Of a DNA stretch of 64,000 nucleotides, positions 1-9,617 are shown piece after piece; within the stretch, counting starts at the first letter, position 1, and every line of letters begins with the position of its first letter. A program made the position numbers and the translations under genes. Below the pieces are notes generated by a model that was not told the origin of the DNA, did no database searches, and worked only from the letters and a program-made list of their open reading frames with translations. The stretch covers positions 62,001-126,000 of the forward strand of contig NZ_JACHGF010000009.1 in assembly GCF_014202275.1 (NCBI RefSeq), read 5' to 3'. The DNA is from Rhabdobacter roseus (GTDB taxonomy: Bacteria > Bacteroidota > Bacteroidia > Cytophagales > Spirosomataceae).

Positions 1-62
1 TCTCGTCCACCAGGACTGGAGTCCAGCCGCATGGGGTTGGTTTCATACCGACGATGGGTTGA

Positions 63-860
63 TTATTCCAGCTCGATACGGAATACCGTGCGTTTGGCGC
101 GATGGATCCCCCACAGTACCCGCTTGTTTTTTTCGGTACGGTCCAGGGCGATGCCCTGCCCGGCGATGGGCAAAGGGATGGTGCGCAGGTAGTCCAGCGT
201 ATAGCCGGAGGCGGGTAGCTTCAGTACGTACACTTCCGGATGGTCGTGGCCGGTGATGTACAGCAGCCCATCACGCCCCCAGGTACCTCCCGAATTGCTC
301 ATGGGCGCAAAGCGGTCGAGTATATTTTTGGGGTAGACCCAGGCTTCCAGCTGTCGCCAGTGGCGATCGTATTTAACCAGGCTCGTCCAGCGGCCATCCC
401 GCCCCGCGCTGGCCTGGCGGCCGCTGTACTCGGCAAAGCCCACGTACCAGTACCCGTCCTTTTGGTCCAGCCAGGTGAGCGAGCCGTGCTGGGCAATGCC
501 AAAGCTATGGGTACCCGTGTGGCGCAGGGTACCTACCTCAAAGATTTCGACCGAGCTGGTCATGGGTTGGTCGGGGTAGTTGGAGTTGGCGCAGTAGAGC
601 TTGCCCTTGAGCACCACGCCGCTATTGAGGTGAACAATGCCCTGCTTCGTACCATCCCAGGTAGCTACCAATTCCCCGGAATCCTTCCGGTACTTCCGGA
701 TGGTACTGTTGTTAATCACGTAAAAATGCCGCGCATCCACGGCCACCGCCTGCTTGGCTTCCTCGACCTGAAATTCCCGAATGGTTGATTGCGCAAAAGC
801 CGCCGAAAAAACGAATGGAACCATGAACAAAACAAACAGAAAAGGCACCTGACGATACAT
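63..860 (-). CDS. secreted propeller-like protein of unknown function
   Basis: This 265-residue protein has an N-terminal signal peptide (about residues 1-24, ending FAQ), so it is probably exported to the periplasm or beyond. The mature part has repeated short strands with motifs such as FYVINNSTIRKY and LLYITGHDHPEVYVLKL, which suggest a small beta-propeller or SMP-30-like fold. No catalytic motif was recognised. The gene stands alone. The 62 bases beyond its stop may hold the end of a convergent gene, but nothing there can be supported. Base composition and frequent GTAC motifs match the core genome. The product name is an inference from composition only. Confidence 0.7.
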   Translation of the reverse strand: MYRQVPFLFVLFMVPFVFSAAFAQSTIREFQVEEAKQAVAVDARHFYVINNSTIRKYRKDSGELVATWDGTKQGIVHLNSGVVLKGKLYCANSNYPDQPMTSSVEIFEVGTLRHTGTHSFGIAQHGSLTWLDQKDGYWYVGFAEYSGRQASAGRDGRWTSLVKYDRHWRQLEAWVYPKNILDRFAPMSNSGGTWGRDGLLYITGHDHPEVYVLKLPASGYTLDYLRTIPLPIAGQGIALDRTEKNKRVLWGIHRAKRTVFRIELE

Positions 861-1054
861 AGCAGTTGGAGGAAAGGAAGCGTTTGAGCCCTAAAAGTAC
901 GAAATGCTTCGCGTATGTCTTTTATGAGAAGATGAAGTCGTTTGTTCGCTTTTCATACTAGGCAGTAGTTTCCGATATAGCGGGGTGCCGCCCAGCGGGG
1001 TACATGAAATAGAAAGAATTGCTTTACTCACTTATTGATGCAACCTTGTGCATT

Positions 1055-1207
1055 TCATTTTTCAAGGTCCCTGGCTTTTATTTTCACAATTTTCCCGTCC
1101 TTTGAAAAAACCAGCTCTTTATCCTCTTTGCTCTTTGAAATTACCAGTCTTTTAAAGCTTAACTCCAATCCTGAAATTATCTTTTCTCTTAATTCTTTAT
1201 TATCCAT
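1055..1207 (-). CDS. small 50-residue protein overlapping a zeta-type toxin; possible antitoxin
   Basis: This short frame starts MDNKELREKI and ends KARDLEK. Its ATG lies inside the last codons of the upstream zeta-like gene, with an 8-bp overlap (ATGGATAA holds this start and the toxin stop). Overlap of this kind usually means translational coupling. The product is lysine-rich and hydrophilic, with a likely N-terminal helix and a C-terminal strand region. In epsilon-zeta and PezAT pairs the antitoxin gene usually comes first, so this order is reversed. It may be the antitoxin or an unrelated small partner; no family was recognised. The DNA is AT-rich like the toxin. Confidence 0.6.
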   Translation of the reverse strand: MDNKELREKIISGLELSFKRLVISKSKEDKELVFSKDGKIVKIKARDLEK

Positions 1208-1775
1208 TTGAAATTTCTATTATTCTGTTCCAAATATTTTTATCATGAATTACCATGTTCTCTCCTTGTTGTCCTTCAGCAACAGCTATAAATGGATTCT
1301 CTGAATTATCTATAATCATCCAGTTGTCCACTATAGGAATAAACAGGTCAAGCAAATTTTTAATCCCTTTGTGATACCTTCTCCTTATAACTTGTTCAGG
1401 GATATTATGCCCCCCCTCTTTCACCCTCTCTTTTACTCTTTCTATTGCAAGTTCCTGAGAGTTCAGCCAAAAATACAAAAGGGTGACCTCATATCCATTT
1501 TCTTTAGCCCGTTTTATAGTATTCACGTAACTTCTGGTAGACAAAGTTGTCTCAAAGGCAAAATTAGCTTTTATATTCAATAAGAAATCAATTCTCTGCA
1601 ACATTATCCTTCCAGCTTCTAAAGAAACTTTTTCCGGCTGAAATGGAGAAAGCCCTTTTGCAATTTCATCAGCATTCACAAACTCCTTACAATTCAAAAT
1701 TTCAGGAAGTATGGTATAAGAAGCCGTTGTTTTTCCTGCCCCGTTGCATCCAGAAATTATATAAAGATTTGGCAT
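1200..1775 (-). CDS. zeta toxin family P-loop kinase
   Basis: This 191-residue protein has a Walker A motif GCNGAGKT at residues 9-16, then VNADEIAKGL near 33-42, FETTLS near 74-79 and an arginine-rich stretch RRRYHKGIKNL. That order matches zeta/PezT kinases, which phosphorylate UDP-N-acetylglucosamine and block wall synthesis in characterised members. The length fits a bare kinase domain. A 50-residue frame overlaps its 3' end and may be its partner. The gene is much more AT-rich than the flanking chromosome and lies in a cassette-like island between inverted repeats, which suggests transfer. Activity on UDP-sugars is known for the family, not shown here; a general P-loop kinase is the alternative. 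Confidence 0.8.
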   Translation of the reverse strand: MPNLYIISGCNGAGKTTASYTILPEILNCKEFVNADEIAKGLSPFQPEKVSLEAGRIMLQRIDFLLNIKANFAFETTLSTRSYVNTIKRAKENGYEVTLLYFWLNSQELAIERVKERVKEGGHNIPEQVIRRRYHKGIKNLLDLFIPIVDNWMIIDNSENPFIAVAEGQQGENMVIHDKNIWNRIIEISNG

Positions 1776-1819
1776 TCAGCTTTTATTTTTGACTTAAGAC
1801 ATGATTTTTTCTGCATAAT

Positions 1820-1949
1820 GATAACGTTTTGCAGCTACCCGAAGGGCGGACGAGTCACCACAAATGTTGATTAAATGTACAAAAGTTCCTGTTAGCACAA
1901 ATGTATCTTTAGTGCACAAAACCCCGCCTTTTGGGTAGGTGCTGTTAGC
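1820..1949. repeat. attC-like imperfect inverted repeat between two AT-rich genes
   Basis: The outer ends are ATAAC (1821-1825) and GTTAGC (1944-1949). Inside them CAGCTACCCgaagGGCGG (about 1832-1849) pairs with CCGCC and GGGTAG near 1924-1938. The result is a roughly 130-bp imperfect hairpin with a large loop, similar in layout to an integron attC site. It separates the zeta-toxin cassette from the 173-residue gene. It lacks exact GTTRRRY core boxes, so the attC reading is an analogy. Confidence 0.5.
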
Positions 1950-1966
1950 GGCTGAGCTTCTGTCCT

Positions 1967-2488
1967 TCATTGTTGTTGCTTGATTTCTTCTTGATAAACT
2001 GTAAGCACAAAATTGTCATGCAATTCTTTTTCAAGTCTGTCCGCTTCTGCTATTTCTTCTAGTGTTTCAACTGATTGAAGTTCGTCCCACAAAATTACTT
2101 GGTCGTGATATTTTGATTTCAAATACTCGTCAACTATTTCTTCTGGTCTGTCCGTGTATTTTAACTTGCAACCAAATGGAAGTCTTTCGTGATTTGAATT
2201 AATAAAATTGAAACATAGTTCGCCTGGTTCTTCAAACCACAAATAAAAAGTTAGGTCAATGTCAAGCGAAGATTTGTCGAGTTGGCTTTTATAGTTGTCC
2301 TTTACTTTTTGAATAAACTCTAAAAAGTCAGCCGTTGTCGTTTGAGCAACAATGTCCGATGGAGCTGTCAAAACCCAATGATTGTGTTTAATTTCTTCAT
2401 TTACTTCGTCTGTCTTGTCAGTCAGATATATTGGCTCTGAAATTTGACTTGAAAGGTCGTTAAAGAAGTCTGTTTTATTTGCTGTCAT
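1967..2488 (-). CDS. AT-rich hypothetical protein, 173 residues
   Basis: No family was recognised. The protein is acidic, with no signal peptide or membrane segment. It has a Trp/Phe-rich centre (LTFYLWFEEPGELCFNF) and a charged C-terminal helix (ETLEEIAEADRLEKELHD), and reads like a small soluble alpha/beta protein. It is the first gene after the leader repeat at 2521-2715, read in the same direction, with an attC-like repeat beyond its stop. It therefore occupies the first-cassette position. Composition differs sharply from the core genome and the GTAC motif is absent, which supports horizontal origin. Confidence 0.65.
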   Translation of the reverse strand: MTANKTDFFNDLSSQISEPIYLTDKTDEVNEEIKHNHWVLTAPSDIVAQTTTADFLEFIQKVKDNYKSQLDKSSLDIDLTFYLWFEEPGELCFNFINSNHERLPFGCKLKYTDRPEEIVDEYLKSKYHDQVILWDELQSVETLEEIAEADRLEKELHDNFVLTVYQEEIKQQQ

Positions 2489-2520
2489 TGTTTACAGTGT
2501 GGTCTGTTTTAGCTTTGCAG

Positions 2521-2715
2521 CTAACATCTATGTATGCGTAACATACCTAGTTTCGTGTATATCTCCTGTAGCCGAACCATTTGCAATCGTTTACAAACGA
2601 CTATAGCTGATTTTGATACGTTTCTAACTTTTAGTAGCGTAAAAACGATAAGCAAAAGTACCTGCGGCTGCTTGCCAAATATACCATTTACCCCATCAAA
2701 AGCGTAGCTTCCCGG
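2521..2715 (-). repeat. leader repeat of AT-rich island, copy 1
   Basis: Read on the minus strand, this stretch runs from GAAGCTACGCTTTTG to a terminal GTTAGC. It matches 21504-21693 along nearly its whole length. The most conserved part carries the palindrome CGTTTGTAAACG followed by TGCAAATGGTTCGGCTA and ATACACGAAACTAGGT. It ends about 30 bp before the first gene of the island, so it may supply a promoter, an insertion site, or both. I see no integrase or transposase next to it. Confidence 0.75.
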
Positions 2716-2901
2716 TTTTTTCCTTTTCCTCCCAAAAAGAAAATGTCATCCAATGGTCCATCTCCGGCTGGCTTGGATTGTAAGGGTACCCTAGGTACCT
2801 ATTCGTTGAAGCCAGCGAGTCGCCCCCTCCCCCCCCCAACAACAAAAACGGAGATCACTTTACGCAGTCTCCGTCCAAAGGTACTTTAAAGGTACCTAGC
2901 C

Positions 2902-3222
2902 TTATAGTGCTCCGTCCTTGATTTCGTCCACGATGGCGGGGTCCAGCAGCGTGGAGGTATCGCCGAGGTTGGTGGTATCGCCTTCGGCCACTTTGCGCAG
3001 GATGCGGCGCATGATCTTGCCCGAGCGCGTCTTGAGCAGACCGCTCACAAACTGTACCTTGTCGGGACGGGCAATGGAACCGATCACGCGCGTCACGGTG
3101 GCAGCGATGTCCTTGCGGAACATTTCGGGGTCATCGGGCTTGGTTTCGGTGATGATGTAGGCGTAGATACCCTGCCCTTTGATGCCGTGCGGGTACCCTA
3201 CCACCGCCGACTCCGCCACGCC
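2902..3222 (-). pseudogene. 3' fragment of a second acs (acetyl-CoA synthetase) copy
   Basis: This 321-bp segment aligns without gaps to the last 321 bp of the intact acs gene (4270-4590). I count about 22 base differences but only about four amino-acid changes, among them Pro to Leu at the residue before KTRSGK. The frame is open upstream to 3336, but those extra residues come from unrelated junction DNA with REP palindromes. It has the C-terminal lysine loop only, with no adenylation core, so it cannot make an active enzyme. The excess of silent differences suggests it came from a diverged functional acs rather than from recent local duplication. Confidence 0.85.
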
Positions 3223-3247
3223 ATCCTGATAGTAGTTGAATCTGCCG

Positions 3248-3298
3248 CTGCCGCCGGTTTGCAACCGGTGGCAGGATATAAAGCAAGTCTGTGACTTG
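3248..3298. repeat. pair of REP-like palindromes
   Basis: CTGCC-g-CCGGTT-TGC-AACCGG-t-GGCAG (3248-3274) forms a strong hairpin with a three-base loop. CAAGTC-TGT-GACTTG (3284-3298) follows directly. This paired layout is typical of REP/BIME elements moved by RAYT transposases. It sits at the broken end of the acs fragment. Confidence 0.65.
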
Positions 3299-3506
3299 AC
3301 TAACTGGATGTATTTGTAAACGACGCCCGGGCGCAAAGCAATTTCCGAACGCAGTCACTTTCCCCACTCTGCCTTTCAACCCAACTCCAATGCCAACCTA
3401 ATCGGGCCATCGTCCGAGGAGTCAACCACACAATAAATCCAGAAGCCCGAGTATTGGCTATTTAAAGTGTACCTTGCCACAAACAAACTAAAAGGAAGGA
3501 ACCAAA

Positions 3507-4184
3507 ATGAAATACCAAACCACGATCGGCCCAATTACCAGCGTAGACGAGATTGAGGGCGCCTGGACGAAAGAAGATTACGTAGAATTGCTCAAGCGGT
3601 ATGGTTTTTCTGAGGAGGACTACAAAAACGTGGACCCGAAGGAATTTCTTTACATGGCCATTGCCGACCAAGAGCCTACGGAGGCAGCGGCCATCCTGTT
3701 GGAGTACAAACTATCGGAGTACTTGAACGAGGGGCAGATCAGCCAGATTTCGCACGATATGCAGCTGGATAAAATTTCGGAAGAATATCCCGAAATTCCC
3801 CTGCATCACCCGCTTTTTAACATCAATCAGCTGTTGTACAAAGCCTTTAACGGCAAATTTCCCCACGCCAAAGCCAGCCTCATTGCGTTCGAAACGAAGC
3901 CCGAAAGCGGGGAAGAAATCGCGCTCACCAAAGAATTGGCACTGAAAGCGCTGTCGGGAGGCCTTTCGGACCGCAGCCTACTAAACCGGTTGTTTGCCGA
4001 TCAGCTCGTGGGCAAGGTACCTTTCCCGGAAGCGGATGCCATTGTGTGGGACTTGAAAAGTCGGGGGAATTCGGGCTACCAGCTGATCACCTCCGAATAC
4101 TGGCTGAGCGAGGAGGACTTTACCAGCCAGACCTTTGAAAGTGACGTGGTGGAAAGTAAGGAAAATGTCGATGAGGAGGCATAG
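3507..4184 (+). CDS. hypothetical acidic protein, 225 residues
   Basis: No family was recognised. The protein is soluble and strongly acidic, with no signal peptide. It begins MKYQTTIGPI and ends in a Glu/Asp-rich tail (SKENVDEEA). A purine-rich stretch (AAAGGAAGGAACC) just upstream of the ATG is a plausible ribosome site. The gene lies between the acs 3' fragment and intact acs, convergent with acs and sharing its bidirectional terminator. It may have been carried in with the acs fragment. Confidence 0.7.
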   Translation: MKYQTTIGPITSVDEIEGAWTKEDYVELLKRYGFSEEDYKNVDPKEFLYMAIADQEPTEAAAILLEYKLSEYLNEGQISQISHDMQLDKISEEYPEIPLHHPLFNINQLLYKAFNGKFPHAKASLIAFETKPESGEEIALTKELALKALSGGLSDRSLLNRLFADQLVGKVPFPEADAIVWDLKSRGNSGYQLITSEYWLSEEDFTSQTFESDVVESKENVDEEA

Positions 4185-4235
4185 GCCCGCCTACACCTTG
4201 GGCTTTTAACCCAATTAGGTAAGTTTAGAAAAATC

Positions 4236-4268
4236 GGGGACGCGTTCTGCTACGCGTCCCCAATTTTT
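4236..4268. terminator. bidirectional terminator between the 225-aa gene and acs
   Basis: A perfect 10-bp stem GGGGACGCGT / ACGCGTCCCC with a six-base loop (4236-4261) is followed by ATTTTT on the plus strand and by GATTTTTC on the minus strand. It can end transcription from both convergent genes. Confidence 0.85.
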
Positions 4269-4269
4269 G

Positions 4270-6159
<1,890 letters not shown>

Positions 6160-6242
6160 AGTTAATCAGGGTTAATGAATAGCGATTCTACGATTCCTTC
6201 TAGTAAAACGATCGGCAAATTAAGAAAGATTGACCAATCGCA

Positions 6243-7943
6243 CTAATGATCCGACGCCTCGCCCGCGCCCATCGGCAAGCGGATTTCCTCCACGATCTGC
6301 TGTACTTCTTCCGGGGGCGGAGGCGTGAAATAGCTGATTGCCAACGATACCGCAAAGTTGACCAGCATCGCCACCGAGCCGAAGCCTTCGGGTGAAATGC
6401 CAAACCACCACGCGTCCTGGGTGGGTACGCTGTCGTCCAGCCAGCCCATTTTAAACTTCACCATGTAGTAGAGCATCAGCACGATACCCACTACCATACC
6501 GGCCACGGCTCCTTCTTTGTTCATGCGTTTGGAAAAAATACCCAGGATAATGGCCGGGAAAAACGAAGCCGCCGCCAGCCCGAAGGCCAGCGCCACTACC
6601 GCCGCCACGAAGCCCGGCGGGTGAATGCCAAAGTACCCCGCAATGCACACCGCCACCACCGCCGACAGCCGGGCCGCAATGAGCTCGCCCTTTTCGGTGA
6701 TGTTGGGACGAATCATTTTTTTGATCAAATCGTGCGAGACCGAAGAAGAAATAACCAGCAGCAGCCCCGCCGCCGTGGAGAGCGCCGCCGCCAGCCCACC
6801 CGCCGCCACCAGCGCAATGACCCAGTTGGGCAGCCGGGCAATCTCCGGGTTGGCCAGTACCATGATGTCGTTGTCGATGGTGAGCTCGTTTTGCGCCTTG
6901 TCGGCTACGTACTGGATGCGCCCGTCGCCGTTTTTGTCTTCAAAAGCCAGCAGCCCGGTTTTTTCCCAGTTGCTAAACCAGCCCGGCATGTTGCTGTACG
7001 GCTGGTCGCGGACGGTCTCGATGAGGTTGGTACGGGCAAACACCGAGATGGCCGGGGCTGTGGTGTACAGAATGGCAATAAACAGCAGCGCCAGCCCCGC
7101 CGATTTCCGGGCGTCTTTGACCCGCTTTACCGTAAAAAAGCGCACGATGACGTGCGGCAGCCCCGCCGTCCCGACCATCAGCGCCAGCGTAATGGCAAAG
7201 ACATCGGCCAGGCTTTTGGTACCTTGGGTGTATTCGGTAAAGCCCAGCTCCGTGGAGAGGCCGTCGAGCTTGTCGAGCAGGTAGGTACCCGAGCCGTCGG
7301 CCAGGCGGCTGCCCATGCCCAGCTGCGGAATGGGGTTGCCGGTCATTTGGATGGAAATAAAAATGGCCGGTACCATGAAGGCAAAAATAAGCACGCAGTA
7401 CTGCGCCACCTGGGTGTAGGTGATGCCCTTCATGCCCCCGAGCACGGCGTAAAAGAGCACGATGATCATCCCGATGATGACGCCCGTATTGATGTCGACT
7501 TCCAGAAAGCGGGAAAAAACGACGCCCACGCCGCGCATTTGGCCCGCCACGTAGGTAAATGACACCAGCAGCGCGCAGATCACCGCCACCGACCGGGCGC
7601 TGTTGGAGTAGTAGCGGTCGCCGATGAAGTCAGGTACCGTAAACTTGCCGAACTTGCGCAGGTAGGGGGCCAGCAGCAGCGCCAGCAGCACGTAGCCGCC
7701 GGTCCAGCCCATGAGGTACACGGCACCGTCGTAGCCCATGAAGGAAATCAGCCCGGCCATGGAGATAAACGAGGCCGCCGACATCCAGTCGGCAGCGGTA
7801 GCCATGCCGTTGGCCACGGGCGACACGCCCCCACCGGCTACGTAGAATTCCTTGGTCGAGCCCGCCCGCGACCAGATGGCAATGCCAATGTAGAGGGCAA
7901 AGGTGAGCCCCACGATGATATAGGTCCAGATTTTAACGTCCAT
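6243..7943 (-). CDS. sodium:solute symporter, ActP/VC_2705-like (acetate or related monocarboxylate)
   Basis: This 566-residue inner-membrane protein has about 13 hydrophobic helices. SSS-family features include VSPVANGMATAADWMSAASF near the N-terminus, YVAGQMRGVG, and GTAGLPHVIVRFFTV. A hydrophilic loop (about 335-365) carries DKNGDGR, which resembles an EF-hand. Na+-coupled monocarboxylate uptake is known for the family. The substrate is inferred as acetate because acs lies 83 bp downstream. A DUF4212 small subunit lies 51 bp upstream, as is usual for the two-component VC_2705 subgroup. Confidence 0.92.
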   Translation of the reverse strand: MDVKIWTYIIVGLTFALYIGIAIWSRAGSTKEFYVAGGGVSPVANGMATAADWMSAASFISMAGLISFMGYDGAVYLMGWTGGYVLLALLLAPYLRKFGKFTVPDFIGDRYYSNSARSVAVICALLVSFTYVAGQMRGVGVVFSRFLEVDINTGVIIGMIIVLFYAVLGGMKGITYTQVAQYCVLIFAFMVPAIFISIQMTGNPIPQLGMGSRLADGSGTYLLDKLDGLSTELGFTEYTQGTKSLADVFAITLALMVGTAGLPHVIVRFFTVKRVKDARKSAGLALLFIAILYTTAPAISVFARTNLIETVRDQPYSNMPGWFSNWEKTGLLAFEDKNGDGRIQYVADKAQNELTIDNDIMVLANPEIARLPNWVIALVAAGGLAAALSTAAGLLLVISSSVSHDLIKKMIRPNITEKGELIAARLSAVVAVCIAGYFGIHPPGFVAAVVALAFGLAAASFFPAIILGIFSKRMNKEGAVAGMVVGIVLMLYYMVKFKMGWLDDSVPTQDAWWFGISPEGFGSVAMLVNFAVSLAISYFTPPPPEEVQQIVEEIRLPMGAGEASDH

Positions 7944-7994
7944 GTCAGGATTTAGGAAAGAAAATGAGGTACTTGAAGAAAGGTACTTGGGGAG

Positions 7995-8255
7995 CTATTC
8001 GTCGTAGCCGTACTTTTTGTCGAGCTTGTTCATGAGCCGCACGTAGACGAAAATAAGTACCACAAAAACGTAGATGGAGCCTTGCTGCGCAAACCAGAAG
8101 CCTAGCTTGAATCCGCCCAGCCGAAAGCCGTTGAGGGCATCGGCGAAGAGAATTCCCGCCCCGTAAGAAACCAAAAACCAGATACTTAACAAAATCCCCA
8201 GGTACTTCAGGTTTTCTTTCCAGTACTGGTGGGCTCGTGTTTTATTTTCTTCCAT
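7995..8255 (-). CDS. DUF4212 symporter small subunit
   Basis: This 86-residue protein has two membrane helices (about residues 18-37 and 54-73). It starts with YWKENLKYLGILLSIWF and ends in a positively charged tail (RLMNKLDKKYGYDE). These are hallmarks of DUF4212, which is almost always encoded beside an SSS-family symporter. It is first in the operon with the symporter and acs. It probably helps assemble or stabilise the transporter, but no separate function is established. Confidence 0.92.
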   Translation of the reverse strand: MEENKTRAHQYWKENLKYLGILLSIWFLVSYGAGILFADALNGFRLGGFKLGFWFAQQGSIYVFVVLIFVYVRLMNKLDKKYGYDE

Positions 8256-8337
8256 TGAACAGTAAGGGTAGTAGGATAGGTAGTTAGGATTGGGACTAAA
8301 AGCAAAAAAATCCCGGTAGCTAATGTAGCAGGTTTTC

Positions 8338-8367
8338 TTTGTTTATGCACGAAGGCCCGTATTTTTG
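8338..8367 (+). promoter_or_regulatory. Bacteroidota promoter placing the start site at the ATG (possible leaderless mRNA)
   Basis: TTTG (8338-8341), an 18-base spacer and TATTTTTG (8360-8367) match the -33/-7 consensus TTTG / TAnnTTTG. The start of transcription should fall about 4-6 bases on, at 8371-8373, which is the ATG at 8372. This argues against the longer TTG-initiated frame at 8339. Confidence 0.6.
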
Positions 8368-8371
8368 GTGC

Positions 8372-9571
8372 ATGAATGCCGTTGAGCCTCTTACCGCAGC
8401 CGAGCAGACGTTCATCCGGGAGCACCTCCAGGACGACGCCGCCACGCTGCTCCTGAAAGCCCGCCCCCAGCCCGACCTGGACCTTCGAAAGGTTGTTTTG
8501 CAACTAACCGCCCGGCAAAAGGCCCGCCACAAGCTACCCAGCTGGTACGCCAACGAGCGCCTGCTGTTTCCGCCGCCGCTGTCGGTGGAGCAGGGGTCGT
8601 CGGAGGCTACGGCGCGCTACAAAGCCAGCCTGATGCAGGGCGAGCACCTGATCGACATCACCGGCGGCATGGGCGTAGACTGCTACTACCTCAGCCAGCG
8701 CTTTGCCCAAAGTACTTACCTGGAGCAGCAACCCGAGGTGGCCCACGCGGCCGCCTATAACTTCGGCGTGCTGGGGGCGAGTCGCATCCGGGTACTTGAG
8801 GGCGAAGCCTTGCACCTGCTGGCGCAGCAGTCCCTGCGCGCCGACTGGATCTATGCCGACCCGGCCCGCCGCGACGACCGCCAGCGCAAGGTAGTGCGGC
8901 TGGAAGACTGCACACCCGACCTCATAGCTACCCTCCCTACCCTGCTGCAGCACGCCCCCCGGCTGCTGATCAAGACCTCCCCGCTGCTGGACATCGACCA
9001 CACCGTCCAGGCCCTACCGGGCGTACGGGAAGTACACGTACTAGGGCTGGGCTCGGAGTGCAAAGAGGTACTTTATTGGGTAGAAGCGGAACAGGTACCG
9101 GCGGCGGAGGTACTTATCAACGTAAGGGTACTTCGGTCCGACGGCACGGTAGCTCACGGCTTTGACTTCAGCCGCGCGCAGGAAGCGCAGGCCGAGCCTA
9201 CCTACGGCCCGCCGCTCAGGTACCTGTACGAGCCGCAGGCGGCGGTGCTCAAGGCCGGGGCCTTCAAGTACCTGTCCGTAAAGTACCTACTTACGAAGCT
9301 AGCGCCCAACAGCCATTTTTACAGCTCCGAGCAGCCCGTCGTTGACTTTCCCGGACGTAGTTTTGAGATAAAAGCGGTAGTCAAAGCCGACGCCAAAGAA
9401 ATAGCCCGCCAGGTACCCGGCGGCAAAGCCAACCTCACCGTCCGGAATTTTCCGGGCTCGGTGCAGGAGCTACGCAAGAAATGGCGCTTGCAGGAAGGCG
9501 GAAGTACCTACCTTTTTGCCACCACCCTGGCCGACGGCCACAAGGTAGTGTTGGTCACGGAGAAAATGTAA
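8372..9571 (+). CDS. class I SAM methyltransferase with C-terminal THUMP-like domain
   Basis: This 399-residue protein has a Rossmann methyltransferase core: LIDITGGMGVDCYYL is the SAM-binding loop, and DWIYADPARRD resembles the DPP(Y/F)-type catalytic motif of N-methyltransferases. The C-terminal part (SFEIKAVVKADAKEIARQ, KANLTVRNFP) matches the THUMP-like domain of PG_1098-type proteins. It probably methylates RNA, but the target is unknown. I chose ATG 8372 because the promoter ends only five bases upstream; TTG 8339 and ATG 8345 are in frame but would lie upstream of the transcript start. Confidence 0.85.
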   Translation: MNAVEPLTAAEQTFIREHLQDDAATLLLKARPQPDLDLRKVVLQLTARQKARHKLPSWYANERLLFPPPLSVEQGSSEATARYKASLMQGEHLIDITGGMGVDCYYLSQRFAQSTYLEQQPEVAHAAAYNFGVLGASRIRVLEGEALHLLAQQSLRADWIYADPARRDDRQRKVVRLEDCTPDLIATLPTLLQHAPRLLIKTSPLLDIDHTVQALPGVREVHVLGLGSECKEVLYWVEAEQVPAAEVLINVRVLRSDGTVAHGFDFSRAQEAQAEPTYGPPLRYLYEPQAAVLKAGAFKYLSVKYLLTKLAPNSHFYSSEQPVVDFPGRSFEIKAVVKADAKEIARQVPGGKANLTVRNFPGSVQELRKKWRLQEGGSTYLFATTLADGHKVVLVTEKM

Positions 9572-9598
9572 CAGGTACCTGTAGAAGGTACTTTCATT

Positions 9599-9617
9599 GG
9601 GTACTTTAAAAGTACCC
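9599..9617. terminator. GTAC palindrome between convergent genes
   Basis: GGGTACTTT-A-AAAGTACCC is a perfect 9-bp inverted pair of GTAC octamers between the methyltransferase and GH18 genes. It has no strong T-run, so its role as a terminator is uncertain. It resembles the paired uptake-sequence terminators of other bacteria. Confidence 0.45.

Noticed and set aside
59-256. 65-residue plus-strand frame at the window start
   Set aside because: It overlaps the 3' end of the secreted-protein gene and has no supported start.
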